A DNA stretch of 64,000 bases from Streptomyces albipurpureus (GCF_023701525.1 NZ_JAMQAW010000007.1:190274-254273); one strand, 5' to 3'; positions 1 through 9,564 are shown, counted from the first letter of the stretch. Translations and numbers: made by a program. The notes: generated by a model not told the origin, from the sequence alone.

Positions 1-243
1 CAGGGCTCGACCGACTGGGTACCCGTCTCCGGCGGACTGACCCGCATCACCGCCGGATCCCGGACGACTGTGTGGGGGATCAACTCCTCGGACCAGATCT
101 ACCGCTACACCAACCACGACGCCAACCCCTGGGTCGGAATCCCCGGGGCCGCGGTGGACATCGGTGCCGCGTCCGACGGCACGGTGTGGTGCGTCAACTC
201 CGGCGGCGGCATCTACCGCTACACCGGAGACCAGCCCAGCTGA
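1..243 (+). CDS. Tectonin/tachylectin-type beta-propeller protein, C-terminal end (partial)
   Basis: The window opens inside this gene; only the last 80 codons are present, ending at TGA 241-243. Two short repeats are visible, WGINSSDQIYRYT and WCVNSGGGIYRYTG, each preceded by a Gly/Ala-rich strand. This is the pattern of tectonin (TECPR) propeller blades found in secreted Streptomyces lectin-like proteins. The role of the whole protein cannot be judged from this end; carbohydrate binding is the family expectation. A strong hairpin follows the stop codon by about 45 bases. Confidence 0.75.
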   Translation, partial: QGSTDWVPVSGGLTRITAGSRTTVWGINSSDQIYRYTNHDANPWVGIPGAAVDIGAASDGTVWCVNSGGGIYRYTGDQPS

Positions 244-286
244 GCAAGAACCACCTCATCGCTCAACGGCTTGTGCGACGGAGACG

Positions 287-313
287 GGTCCCCGGGCTAT
301 CGGCCCGGGGACC
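287..313 (+). terminator. Strong hairpin terminator after tectonin gene
   Basis: Perfect 11-bp stem (287-297 pairs with 303-313) with a 5-base loop, starting 43 bases after the tectonin stop codon. It lacks a long T-run, as is usual for Streptomyces terminators. Confidence 0.75.
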
Positions 314-545
314 GTTTCACGACGCGGTAGCCCGCACGGGAAACGACGTATGCAGGAGAACGCAGCAGCTAGTGAACGACGACGAACGCGGAGTCCACGT
401 CACATCGCCACCTCGGTGGGGTGGCGAAGTAGATACTGGCCGCGCTCCAGAGCGTCCGGGTGTCGCGCGCCGGGCCGGGTGAAAGCCGCCGATCAGGCCG
501 AAAGAGGCCGGTTGATTGGCTCACACCCTATGTACCGTGTGGCGT

Positions 546-1010
546 ATGAGGTCTGTCACCGTGTCGATCGACGTACCGCAGACACCCGAGCAAGTCTATG
601 ACTTCCTTGATGTCATGGCCCACCACGAGCGGTTCACCAACCACTATCTGACCGAATGGCACTACAGCGGCCCCGGCCGCGGCATCGGATCGCGCGCCAC
701 GGTCACAGCCTCGCTGGGCGGCACGAAGAACGACGTCACCATCGAGGTCGTCGAGGTCGACCCGCCGCGGCATATCGTCGAACGGAACATCAGCGCGGCC
801 GGCCAGCGCCTGGCAACCGGCACCTACGCCATCGAACCGCTGCCGACCGGCGGAAGCCAGGTGTCCTTCACCTACGCCTGGGAGCGCGCCCCGCTCGCTG
901 ACCGCCTGCTGGCACCCGTCGTCCGAGCCGCGATGCGGCGCGCCAACCGCACGGTCATGCACCGACTGGCCACCGAGTTGGACCGCCACGCCTCCGCTGC
1001 CGGATCCTGA
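546..1010 (+). CDS. SRPBCC-fold (polyketide cyclase/START-like) protein
   Basis: A 154-residue protein. It begins with a strand rich in Val (MRSVTVSIDVPQTPEQVYDFL), the typical opening of the SRPBCC helix-grip fold, where a first beta strand is followed by a helix carrying PxxxVWxFL-like residues. The alternating basic/hydrophobic strands and the final long amphipathic helix also fit. Such proteins bind hydrophobic ligands in a deep pocket; no specific ligand can be inferred. I chose ATG 546 because the extra ten in-frame codons upstream (516) are not family-like. The gene converges on a small membrane protein gene 41 bases downstream. Confidence 0.8.
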   Translation: MRSVTVSIDVPQTPEQVYDFLDVMAHHERFTNHYLTEWHYSGPGRGIGSRATVTASLGGTKNDVTIEVVEVDPPRHIVERNISAAGQRLATGTYAIEPLPTGGSQVSFTYAWERAPLADRLLAPVVRAAMRRANRTVMHRLATELDRHASAAGS

Positions 1011-1051
1011 CTCCCGTACGTCTACGGGCTCCCCGAGGCCGCCCCTGCCGC

Positions 1052-1396
1052 TCACCCCGGGTGAGCCGTGAAGAGGAGGGCCACCATTGCCGTCACCACC
1101 GAGGTCAGACAGACCACTACCATCGCCGGGCGCAGCAGCCGGGACCGGGGGGACGACCGTGGGACGAAGACCCCGGCGGCGGCGGTCGTCAGCGCCAGCC
1201 ACCACGACCACCGGGCAAGGTCCAGCAGAAAGGCAGACTGGGGCCAGCAGACCTGCTTCGCACAGGTGTCGAAGACGAACAGCCAGGAGACCGCGGCAAC
1301 TGGGCAGAGGAAGAGCAGCCCGAACCAGGCGCCGAGGCGCCAGCCCTGATCGGAGGCGGCGGAGAGCGGGGCGCCCGCCCGCAGTTCATGGGACAT
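1052..1396 (-). CDS. Small three-helix membrane protein, unknown function
   Basis: A 114-residue protein with three clear hydrophobic segments at about residues 22-42, 62-78 and 90-110. Two Cys residues (45 and 50) lie in the first external loop and could form a disulfide. No family is recognised. Composition and codon third-position GC are those of a real gene. The stop codon sits inside a 7-bp inverted repeat (1050-1066) that probably terminates both converging genes. Confidence 0.6.
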   Translation of the reverse strand: MSHELRAGAPLSAASDQGWRLGAWFGLLFLCPVAAVSWLFVFDTCAKQVCWPQSAFLLDLARWSWWLALTTAAAGVFVPRSSPRSRLLRPAMVVVCLTSVVTAMVALLFTAHPG

Positions 1397-1941
1397 GCCT
1401 CATTGGAGCACAGCCGTGAAGCGGGGCGGATATCAGCGCGGGTGATCGCTCGTTCCGGATTCGCGACCTCGGTAGGGGCTCCCAACGACACGCCGCGTAC
1501 GGCGCGGTCGCCGTCATCGCTCCAAAAGCCACCGCCGTCGCCGCGCGATGTACCAGGGTGACGAGAGGCCGGGCCAGCTGGCTCCGGTGGAGCCGTTGCG
1601 GTGTGAGGGAGGCGAGAGGGGCAGGCGCCCGCTGGCAGAGAACGCCGACCAGGCCAGGGACTCCAGCTCGCACGGCGCATCGCCACCACCGTCCTCCAGC
1701 ACCAAGCAAGCATGACGCGGATCGCAAGGTGCGGACCGGGGCCCACTCGCCAGCCCGATCCGGACGGTGGGCCGCCACCGGTGTTCGGCCCTGCGGCACG
1801 GTGGCCGCTGGGGCGGATAGTCGTCGGAGCTGCCGACAGATGGCTGTGGAGGGCCTCAGCGGTATCCGCACGAGTACACACCCGCCTTCCGGGTGTCCGA
1901 CGGCGCGGCACGGCGCCGCGCCGTCGGCCCGCTGTCCCGGT
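1397..1941. other. Gene-poor stretch, nothing recognised
   Basis: Open frames here are long only because of high GC. None shows a recognisable domain, ribosome binding site or conserved motif. It may be the remains of a lost gene. Confidence 0.5.
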
Positions 1942-3483
1942 TTAGCGCTTCCGGCCGACCAGGTAGTCGTCGATCGCCTGTTTCGCCTGGCGGCCGTCGC
2001 CGTAGAGCCAGTGACCCACGACGTCCAGGGTGAGCAGGGTCGCCTTCGGGAAGGCGCGTGCCATGCGTCGTGCACCCGGTAGGGGGGTCGCCATGTCGTG
2101 GGTGGCGTTGACCACGAGGACAGGCGGGAGGGCGCCCGGCGCCTGGGCGGGGCGGGGCTTGGTCGGCATGGGCCAACCCTGGCAGGCGAGGATGTAGTCG
2201 AGGGTCTGTGAGTTGTAGCGGACGATGGGGGCGGCTTTGGTGACCCGCTCGCGGATGGCCCGGTACTCGGCGTAGTCGCGGATCCGCAAGCTCTCGTCAC
2301 GGCACAGCACAAGCCGTCCGTAGAGGTCGCCACTGAGGTTGTCCAGGTAGACCTCGCCCTTACCGGTGTGCAGTGCGGCCAGTCTTCCGGCCGTGGTTTC
2401 CGGGTTCCAGTTGCGGATGTCGAAGGAGAGGAAGTTGGTCAGCTGATCCGCGTCGACCTTGTTCCGCGTCGGCCCGTCCGGGCCCGGCTCACGGAGCGTG
2501 CCGGCGTCGGCGCGGGCGAAGAGGTTCTTGATGACGGCCATCAGGTCCTGGCCCTTCAGAGCACAGGAGGTGTCCTTCGCGCACCAGGCCGCCAACCGCT
2601 TCAGCGAGTTGTCGACGGTGACGCTGCCTTCCCTGAGGTAGCGCTCGGCATCCGGCCGGTCCGGGTCCATCGCGCTGTCGAGCGCCAGCGCGCGGAGGTT
2701 GCCGGGGAACATGCGCGCGTAGCGCTCGCCGACGGATGTGCCGTACGAGTGGCCAAGGAAGCTGATCTTCCGCTCGCCGAGGGCTACGCGGATGGCGTCC
2801 ATGTCGCGGGCCACGCTCTCGGTGTCCATATTGCTGGCGAGCGGGCCCATCCGTGCGAGACAGCTCGCCGCGAGGCGCCCGTTGAGGGTGCGCATCCGAT
2901 CGAACTCGGCCGCGTCGCGGGGGCGGGTCGGGATCGATTCAAGGATCGTCTCGTCGCAGTCGGCGCTCCGGCTGGCGCCGACGCCGCGCGGGTCGAAGCC
3001 GATGATGTCGAAGTGCTTCAGCAAGTTCGGGGAGTAGGAGCCCAGGGCCGGGTCATCCGCGTACATCGCCGCATCAACACCGGGCGTACCCGGCCCGCCT
3101 GGGTTCGTGACCAGGACACCGATCCGCTGCCCGGGGGCGGTGGCTCGGTGGCGGGCGACGGCGATGCCCATCTTCGGGCCTTTCGGCTTCGACCAGTCCA
3201 CAGGCACTTCGACCGTCGCGCACTGCGCCTTCGAAGTGGGTTCGGGGAAGGGCGGAGTGGCCTTGCAGGGAACCCAGGTGAGCAGCGGGGTAGCCGTGGC
3301 TGCGGACGGGTCCTGGGCGACCGCCGTACCGGGTACGGTCAGGGCGGCGGCGGAGGCGGCGGACAGGGCGAGGAAGGCGGAGAGAAGCCGCCGCACCCCG
3401 GTACGCGGATTCGGGTTCGGCTTGGTGCTCGACTGCGGCTTCGGGATCGGGATCTTGCGCATGCTCGTATTCACCCGAGGCAT
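1942..3483 (-). CDS. Secreted alpha/beta hydrolase, tripeptidyl aminopeptidase (TAP) type
   Basis: About 513 residues. The basic N-terminus is followed by a hydrophobic stretch (LLSAFLALSAASAAAL) and an A-x-A-like cut site (GTAVAQD), so it is probably exported. The core has the oxyanion segment NPGGPGTPG, the DPRGVG strand, and the nucleophile elbow GHSYGTSVGERY, in which Ser is catalytic. The C-terminal TAP-like domain ends with the catalytic-His region DVVGHWLYGDG. The length fits the S33/SCO-type tripeptidyl aminopeptidases of Streptomyces, which cut N-terminal peptides from secreted precursors. ATG 3483 and ATG 3462 are both possible starts; the longer frame upstream is not signal-peptide-like. 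Confidence 0.85.
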   Translation of the reverse strand: MPRVNTSMRKIPIPKPQSSTKPNPNPRTGVRRLLSAFLALSAASAAALTVPGTAVAQDPSAATATPLLTWVPCKATPPFPEPTSKAQCATVEVPVDWSKPKGPKMGIAVARHRATAPGQRIGVLVTNPGGPGTPGVDAAMYADDPALGSYSPNLLKHFDIIGFDPRGVGASRSADCDETILESIPTRPRDAAEFDRMRTLNGRLAASCLARMGPLASNMDTESVARDMDAIRVALGERKISFLGHSYGTSVGERYARMFPGNLRALALDSAMDPDRPDAERYLREGSVTVDNSLKRLAAWCAKDTSCALKGQDLMAVIKNLFARADAGTLREPGPDGPTRNKVDADQLTNFLSFDIRNWNPETTAGRLAALHTGKGEVYLDNLSGDLYGRLVLCRDESLRIRDYAEYRAIRERVTKAAPIVRYNSQTLDYILACQGWPMPTKPRPAQAPGALPPVLVVNATHDMATPLPGARRMARAFPKATLLTLDVVGHWLYGDGRQAKQAIDDYLVGRKR

Positions 3484-4506
3484 CGTCGCGGCCCCGCATG
3501 GTGGCACCTTGATGGACACATGATGGATACGTAACAGCGTTCCCGGAAGGGGGACTTCAAGGGCAGAACCGGCGCACCGGCCGGGCGGCCGCCTTGTACT
3601 GTGCGGATGCCATGCGGGCGCGGAGGGTTTCCCTGGAGAGGCTGGCGAAGGTGGGCGGGCCGGGGCCCGGGCCCTGGCTTCTCCTCGTTCATTCCGCGAA
3701 TCCTGAGGCACTCCTCCCCACTACCGTTGTTCGGCGCCAGATCCCTGTTCACCACACCGACAGCGCCGGGCGTTGGTCCCCGCCGTAGTCGGCGACTGGA
3801 TCGCCGCAAGCGAGGATGCGGGTGGGGAGCAGACGGCATCCCCGGTGGTGAGCTCCAGTGGCTTCGCATGCGTGGGGAGCGACGGGCTGCGGAGGGTGTG
3901 AGCACGGGGGTCGCTGGATGGCGGCCGACGGGGCGGCACCACTTACCCACGCGATCTTCAGTACCTCGTGGACACAGTCGTCCCCGGCCCGGCCGCGGTG
4001 CGGGAACCGGCCGGCGACGGTGCGCCGCAACCACGAGCTCGGGCGGTCGGGGCGTCACTCAGGAGCCGGCCTCGATGGTGGCCGGTGCCGTTCTTGATGA
4101 CCAGGCGGCAGTGGGGCGCCTACGCCCATGGGCGGACTCCACCCGGAGGCACTTTCCAGGGGCATCCATCGGATTGTCCCCATCTCGGCCGGGTACCCAG
4201 TCGGTGCCGGTAAGCGGTGCCGGCTGCGGAAGCGACATCGTCCACGAGGAGGACCGAGCCAGATCCGATGAGACGTGGGGCGGCGTCAGCCGGGCTGGTC
4301 GTGGCCACGGCAGTCGATGCCTGGACACGATCCCGAGAGTTCACAGTGAACCGGCAACGCACATTACCCGTAAAGGCCAGCCCCAGAGGTCCGGTCACAT
4401 CGACAGCCACCGGTCTCCAGTTGAGCAGAACGTGCTGGCACTCCTTCAAGGGCCGGAACGGCCACTCTCTCCATCCATCTCGGTGCCTTGATCTCCAGGA
4501 GGAGTT
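3484..4506. other. 1-kb stretch without a recognisable gene
   Basis: Several overlapping open frames occur on both strands, but none carries a known motif or a convincing ribosome binding site. The last bases (4495-4503) hold the AGGAGG-type site of the next gene. Confidence 0.5.
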
Positions 4507-5382
4507 ATGAGATCGACCAACCTTTCGCCTCGAAACGGCCGAGTCGTCGCCGCAGTGGTCTTCGCGCTCCTCACGGCCCTAGCGCTGACCGCATGCGCAG
4601 GCGCGCGGACGGTCGTCGTCGGGGCCAAGACCGCCGTGGGCGTCGCCCGCATCATTTCCCAGCAGGGCAGTGCTCCGGTGATCCGCCAGTCGCCCAGGTT
4701 CAAAGTGACACCGGTTGCCAGTCCGCGCACCGCAGCTGAACTGGCCCGGCTACTCGGTGCGAAACCCAAGAACGCGAAGCCTCGGATACCCGCCTCGCCG
4801 GCAGCTTCAGGCGGCGAGCCGATCCCCGCGCCCAACGACTCCCTGTGGAAGTTCGTCATCAAGCGAGAGGTCAAGGGCAGGACCGAAGCAGAGGTGTATC
4901 AGGTCGACGGCGGGAAGAAGTTGTTCGTGTACACCAATGGCCGGACCTCGCAATCCCTGGAGCCCGGGAGGAACTTGATCGTCATCGAAGCTCTCACGGA
5001 CAGTACGGTCGTGGCCCTGATGGACAGCGACACGGAACCCGTACGGAGAACGGGCACCTTCTTCATCAGCCTGGCCCTCAAGAACGGACGTGAGTTCGAC
5101 TTCGACCATGGCAAGAGGTCGGGCAAGAGCAAGAAGGGAGACCTTCGTGTCGGGTTCGCCACGAGCGCGGTCAACGGCGCCCGAATCGCGGAGATGGGCA
5201 AGCGGCCGTCGCTGGCCGACTGTCTCACGGTGAAGCCGGGCGACTGGGTCGAAGACATCCCGGCGTACACCGTGCCATGGGGCCACTACTGCCTCCTGAC
5301 CAGCGAGGGCAGGTTCGGCACGGTCAACTTCCAACTCGGCAACAACACCTACACCGTGTGGCAGACGGCCCCGGAGAAGTAG
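4507..5382 (+). CDS. Predicted lipoprotein, unknown function
   Basis: A 291-residue protein with a strong ribosome binding site (AGGAGG at 4498-4503). A basic N-terminus and a hydrophobic core lead to a lipobox LTAC with Cys30, so it is probably anchored in the outer leaflet of the cell membrane. After a Pro/Ala-rich linker (about residues 60-105) comes a globular region with many charged strands and Cys residues near 237 and 259. No catalytic motif or family is recognised. A hairpin terminator lies about 160 bases after the stop, suggesting a monocistronic gene. Confidence 0.75.
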   Translation: MRSTNLSPRNGRVVAAVVFALLTALALTACAGARTVVVGAKTAVGVARIISQQGSAPVIRQSPRFKVTPVASPRTAAELARLLGAKPKNAKPRIPASPAASGGEPIPAPNDSLWKFVIKREVKGRTEAEVYQVDGGKKLFVYTNGRTSQSLEPGRNLIVIEALTDSTVVALMDSDTEPVRRTGTFFISLALKNGREFDFDHGKRSGKSKKGDLRVGFATSAVNGARIAEMGKRPSLADCLTVKPGDWVEDIPAYTVPWGHYCLLTSEGRFGTVNFQLGNNTYTVWQTAPEK

Positions 5383-5545
5383 CCGCACCTTTCTTCGCGC
5401 GGTGAGGCTGATCCCGATGGGAGGAGGTGACACCCGTCGCTCTCGCTGCGGGTGGCGCCTTTCGCCAAGCCGAGTCGCAGGCGAAAGAGGCGCACTCCCC
5501 CGGGAGGCGATGCAGGGCAGCGCGGCGGCACGCGACAGGTCGAAC

Positions 5546-5578
5546 GGCACCCGTCAGCGGGGCAGGCTGACGGGTGCC
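5546..5578 (+). terminator. Perfect 13-bp hairpin terminator
   Basis: Arms 5546-5558 and 5566-5578 pair perfectly over 13 bases around a 7-base G-rich loop. There is no T-tract, which is typical for Streptomyces. It probably ends the lipoprotein transcript. Confidence 0.75.
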
Positions 5579-6197
5579 CTGCTATGGCTCGCACACAAGT
5601 GCCTGTGCGGTTCGCTCATCTGCTGCCGACTGTGGGGCACGGCGGTGTTGCCCATCGGTCACCGGGCGTTGTGATGTCTGCACGAGGAGGAGAGAGGAGG
5701 AGGCTCGAATCCATCGGGACTGCCGATCAGCTCCGCGACCTGGCCGCCGCAGGGCACGTCCAGGAGGCGCGGCCTCCCTCGTAAGGGACGAATGGTAGGT
5801 CGGGCTGGCTGGCTGCGGATCAGCTCCGCGAGTGACGGCAGAGTCCGTCGGCACATGTTCCACGAGCATGGGCGGGGCATCTCAAGTGGGTGGCGAGGCG
5901 AAGGCGGCAGTGGCGCGCAGGATCGCGTGACACCTCGGGAGGGGCGACGCCGCCCGGCGCCTCGGCGAGTGCGGGCCAATCCTCCTCCTGGGCGAATCCG
6001 GGCTGGTGGTCGGGCGAAATGACCATCAGACAGGAGGGTCCGCCGCCTGAGGCCGAGCTACGCGCACAGGACGAACAGCGCCTCGATCGGACCCGAGACA
6101 CCTGGAACACCCTGTGCGAAACCCGACCCCCGCGGGGGACTCTGCCCGGGGCAAGACGACCGAGCTGGCGGTGGGCGCGGTCACGCCCCGTTTCCCA
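5579..6197. other. Gene-poor stretch with possible decayed coding fragments
   Basis: No intact gene is seen. A plus-strand stretch near 5706-5770 (reading IGTADQLRDLAAAGHVQEA) resembles part of a repeat protein and recurs as a shorter ADQLRE at about 5815, but stops interrupt both. It is probably debris of a repeat-containing gene, at low confidence. Confidence 0.35.
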
Positions 6198-7196
6198 TCA
6201 GCTGGCGGCGAGGAGTTCAAGCGTGTCGATCACGCGGTGCGAGAAGCCCCACTCGTTGTCGTACCAGGCGACCACCTTGACGTGACGTCCGTCGACGCGG
6301 GTGAGCGCCGAATCGAAGATCGACGAGGCTGGATTGCCCGTGATGTCGGACGATACGAGCGGGTCGTCCGAGTATTCGAGTACGCCGGCGAGCGGCCCAC
6401 GGGCCGCGGCGCGATATGCCGCCAGCACGTCCTCACGCGTCACCTCACGAGCGACGGTCGTGTTCAGTTCGACGATCGATCCCACCGGCACCGGCACGCG
6501 GATCGAGTCGCCCGACAGCTTGCCGTCGAGCCTCGGCAGCACGAGGCCGATCGCCTTGGCTGCGCCTGTGGTGGTCGGCACGATGTTGACGGCGGCCGCG
6601 CGAGCGCGGCGGGCGTCGCGGTGCGGACCGTCCTGAAGGTTCTGCTCCTGCGTGTAGGCGTGCACTGTGGTCATAAAGCCGTGCTCGATGCCAGCAAGGT
6701 CGTCGAGCACCGCGGCCAGTGGCGCCAGCGCGTTGGTCGTGCACGAGGCGTTCGACACGATCGTGTGCGCGGCCGGGTCGTAGGCGTCGTTGTTGACGCC
6801 GAACGCGAGTGTGACATCCGCGCCGTCCGCTGGCGCGCTGATGAGTACCCTCTGCGCACCCGCGGCGATGTGGGCGCGGGCGGCGGTGGCGGAAGTGAAG
6901 CGGCCGGTGGCCTCCAGCACGATGTCAACGCCGAGTTCGGCCCATGGCAGTTGAACCGGTTCGCGCTCGGCGAGCACGGTGATGCGACGGCCGTCGACGA
7001 CGAGGTCGTTTCCGTCGGTCCTCACGGGGCGGCCCAGCCTGCCCGCCGCCGTGTCGAAGGCGAGCAGCCGGGCGAGAGCGGCGGGCTGTGTGAGGTCGTT
7101 GACGGCGACCACTTCGAGGTCACTGTCACGTTCGAGTAGTGCGCGCAGCACATTGCGTCCGATACGGCCGAATCCATTGATGGCGATACGAGTCAT
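6198..7196 (-). CDS. gap: Glyceraldehyde-3-phosphate dehydrogenase (stand-alone copy)
   Basis: 332 residues, the usual length. The NAD-binding Rossmann motif NGFGRIGR is at residues 7-14. The active-site segment SNASCTTNALAP places the catalytic Cys at 152, with its partner His178 in TTVHAYTQ. The C-terminal WYDNEWG is intact. The start ATG 7196 has a good GAAGGGA site. It interconverts glyceraldehyde-3-phosphate and 1,3-bisphosphoglycerate. No pgk or tpi lies next to it, unlike the main glycolytic gap operon of Streptomyces, so this is probably a second copy. Such extra copies can be specialised or resistant isozymes; nothing here decides that. Confidence 0.95.
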   Translation of the reverse strand: MTRIAINGFGRIGRNVLRALLERDSDLEVVAVNDLTQPAALARLLAFDTAAGRLGRPVRTDGNDLVVDGRRITVLAEREPVQLPWAELGVDIVLEATGRFTSATAARAHIAAGAQRVLISAPADGADVTLAFGVNNDAYDPAAHTIVSNASCTTNALAPLAAVLDDLAGIEHGFMTTVHAYTQEQNLQDGPHRDARRARAAAVNIVPTTTGAAKAIGLVLPRLDGKLSGDSIRVPVPVGSIVELNTTVAREVTREDVLAAYRAAARGPLAGVLEYSDDPLVSSDITGNPASSIFDSALTRVDGRHVKVVAWYDNEWGFSHRVIDTLELLAAS

Positions 7197-7800
7197 GAGT
7201 GGTGTCCCTTCGGGGTTGCCCTCAGGTTCTCGCGCGGTGTCAGCCGGTGACAGCGGCGTGATCGCCATGGTCCGAAAGGATCGCGCCAGGCGATGGCAGC
7301 GGGTTGGAACCCCCGTGACCAAGACGGTGTCGGCTGCCGTGGGTGTGGAGGCCGGGCTGGTTCACATGATCACGGGGGTTGTTGGCGCTCTGTGATCCCA
7401 TGGAGGGCTGGTGCCTGTGCTCCCGGCCTGGCTGGTAGAGCCTTTGTGGGTCCGGTTCGCCGCGCTCACTGCTTCAGCGGCGGGCCCGTCGCTGCCCCTG
7501 ACAGCAACGCCAGCACACGCCGGGAGCCCGCCTCCACCCGGCGGACGCCCCGAGGCGTGCCTGCGGCGCGGATATCCTGGTCAGCAGCGGACCGGCAGCA
7601 CCGTCTCCCGGCTGATCCGCTCCACCAGCCTGCCGGTCCGCGGTGAAGGCCACCGCGCCGAGCGGCAACGGGAATGCGCGGTCCGCTCGGCTCGGTCCTG
7701 GCTGATCAGGCAGATCTCCCGGCTGGGGAAGTCCCACGGCCCATCACAACCTCATGAGTCCTGCGGGTCCGTGGTCGTCCTCATCGTCGGCCGATGGCGT
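7197..7800. other. Intergenic stretch between GAPDH and VOC genes
   Basis: This contains the GAPDH upstream region and several unsupported open frames on both strands. No domain is recognised. The region around 7560-7740 may be decayed coding sequence of unknown origin. Confidence 0.4.
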
Positions 7801-8187
7801 TCAAGCCTGGGTGGAGATGCAGAATGGGTGGCCCGCGGGGTCCAGCAGGACCCTCCGCTGCTCGGGGTGTGGTTGAGCCGAGGGCTCCACGGCGCCCAGG
7901 GCCAGCATCCGTGCCTGAGCCGCCTCCAGGTCGTCGACCCCCAGTTCCATGTGTGCCTGCTTCCCCTGGGAGGGGTCCGGCCAGGTCGGACGCCGGTAGT
8001 CGGCGACCCGGATGAAACCCAGTCCCGGTGAACCCTCTCGGCCGAGCAGGACGAAGTCGTCGCTGGAGTAGACGACGGGCAGGCCGAGGGCCTCGCCGTA
8101 GAAGCGGGACAGTTCGGCGGGGTCGGGGCAGTCGAAGTCGACGGACAGCAGACGGATCGTCGGTGCGGTTGCGGTTCCAGTACTCAT
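7801..8187 (-). CDS. VOC-family (glyoxalase/bleomycin-resistance fold) protein
   Basis: 128 residues, one VOC domain made of two beta-alpha-beta-beta-beta modules. The first begins SVDFDCPDPAELSRFYGEALG and the second HMELGVDDLEAAQARM. The end reads LLDPAGHPFCI, the typical closing strand. Proteins of this kind bind a metal with His/Glu residues or sequester small molecules; the substrate is unknown. The gene is divergent from a WYL regulator gene 63 bases away, with a perfect inverted repeat between them, so it is probably controlled by that regulator. Confidence 0.85.
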   Translation of the reverse strand: MSTGTATAPTIRLLSVDFDCPDPAELSRFYGEALGLPVVYSSDDFVLLGREGSPGLGFIRVADYRRPTWPDPSQGKQAHMELGVDDLEAAQARMLALGAVEPSAQPHPEQRRVLLDPAGHPFCISTQA

Positions 8188-8206
8188 GAGCGGGAGACTA
8201 GGACGA

Positions 8207-8231
8207 GACCAGGACAGATACGGTCCTGGTC
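8207..8231. promoter_or_regulatory. Putative WYL-regulator operator between divergent genes
   Basis: A perfect 9-bp inverted repeat, GACCAGGAC and GTCCTGGTC, separated by 7 bases. It sits 20 bases upstream of each divergent start codon. The centre-to-centre spacing of about 16 bases fits a dimeric HTH regulator. Confidence 0.6.
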
Positions 8232-8250
8232 ATGAGGAACACTGGGGGAT

Positions 8251-9237
8251 GTGATCAGCACTTCCGCCCGCCTGCTGCGACTGGTCTCGCTGCTGTCCAC
8301 ACGACCGACCTGGACCTGCCGCGAGCTGGCCGAGCGGACGGCGGTCACCGAACGGACGGTGCGGCGGGACGTCGCCCGGCTGCGGGAACTCGGCTACGGC
8401 ATCGAGTCCGACCCCGGGCCCTGGGGCGGCTACCGCCTCGGCGGCGGTACCCGGGTGCCGCCGCTGGTCCTCGACGACGAGGAGGCACTCGCCGTGGCCG
8501 TCGCCCTGCGCGAGGCCGCGCTCAGCGGCATCCTCGGCAGCGACCAGGCAGCGGTGTCAGCGCTGCTGAAACTGCGGCAGGTCCTGCCGGCCAGGATCGC
8601 GGACCGGCTGGGCAAGATGGACGCCACCTTCGTCCACACCCCCAGGCCCGAGGGGCCTCAGATCTCCCCCGACCTACTGCTGGAACTGGCCGCGGCCTGT
8701 CGCCGCGGTGAGCGCACCCGTCTGTCGTACCGCGACCACGCAGGCAAGGACAGCGTCCGCGACGTCGACCCCTACCGTCTGGTGCACACGGGCCTGCGCT
8801 GGTATTTCGTCGCCCGGGACGTGGCCCGGGACCAATGGCGGACGTTCCGGGCCGACCGGGTAGCACAGGTACGGTCGACCGGACAGCCGGTCGAACTCAT
8901 CGACCCGCCCGACCCGGCCCTCCTTGTCTCCCACGGCATCGCGAGCGTCGTGTACCCCCTTTACGGGAGAGTCCGGCTCCCGCACCCCATGGACCAAGCA
9001 CTGCGGCTGGTGCCACCGACGATCGGCACCCATCACCCGGACGGACCCGATGCCACCATCGTCGAGATCGGCGCCAACGACTCCGATCAGCTCGCCCGGT
9101 ACCTCCTGGGCCTGGGCACCCCACTACGGGTCCTCTCCCCGAACGACGTCCGGGAGGCTCTGCTGCGCCGTACCCGGGAACTGTTCGAGGACAACGAGGG
9201 CGACGAGGACAACGAGGACGGCCAGTCCTCACCCTAG
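8251..9237 (+). CDS. YafY/DeoR-like HTH transcriptional regulator with WYL domain
   Basis: 328 residues from a GTG start. Residues 1-60 form an N-terminal winged HTH (LAERTAVTERTVRRDVARL is the recognition region). The central WYL domain is seen as RLSYRDHAG followed by RDVDPYRLVHTGLRWYFVARD, and a C-terminal extension ends in an Asp/Glu-rich tail. WYL proteins sense small ligands or nucleic acid and act as repressors or activators. The divergent VOC gene and the palindrome between them suggest an autoregulated pair of the kind in which a detoxification-type VOC protein is induced by its ligand. Confidence 0.9.
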   Translation: MISTSARLLRLVSLLSTRPTWTCRELAERTAVTERTVRRDVARLRELGYGIESDPGPWGGYRLGGGTRVPPLVLDDEEALAVAVALREAALSGILGSDQAAVSALLKLRQVLPARIADRLGKMDATFVHTPRPEGPQISPDLLLELAAACRRGERTRLSYRDHAGKDSVRDVDPYRLVHTGLRWYFVARDVARDQWRTFRADRVAQVRSTGQPVELIDPPDPALLVSHGIASVVYPLYGRVRLPHPMDQALRLVPPTIGTHHPDGPDATIVEIGANDSDQLARYLLGLGTPLRVLSPNDVREALLRRTRELFEDNEGDEDNEDGQSSP

Positions 9238-9266
9238 GCGTCGCGCCGGGACCTGAGGCCTGAGCC

Positions 9267-9443
9267 TCAACCGGTGTCACCACACTCGCCGGAGATGAAC
9301 CGGCCGACCCACAGGGCCTTCAGCCCTTTGTCGAACACGATCCGGTCTGGGACCCGCCGGCAGTGGCACCCCGGAGGGCCGCCCAGGTCACAGGCCAGCC
9401 GTTCCGGCACGAGCACAGCGAACCGGGCCCGCAACGACTCCAT
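9267..9443 (-). pseudogene. IS5-family transposase, N-terminal fragment
   Basis: The 58-codon stretch reads ARFAVLVPERLACDLG and then RRVPDRIVFDK, matching the conserved opening of Streptomyces IS5-family transposases (usually VPDRIVFDKLLQVLRFG). After VFDK the homology stops and the frame ends 17 codons later. Only about 40 of roughly 270 residues remain, so it is a dead remnant. A C-terminal IS5 remnant lies elsewhere at about 32.8 kb. Confidence 0.65.
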
Positions 9444-9564
9444 CCACCCGTTTCGCCGTACGGGCACGAGCTCCCCGGAAGCCGGCAGAGCGCCAGCAAA
9501 CGCGTGACCGCTCGAATCCGACCTGCCTCCACGGGTCACGGACGCAACCATCACGCGCGGGTTC

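Noticed and set aside
4120..4449. 109-codon minus-strand frame as a gene
   Set aside because: Some coding-like composition, but no ribosome site, domain or conserved neighbour; too weak to list.
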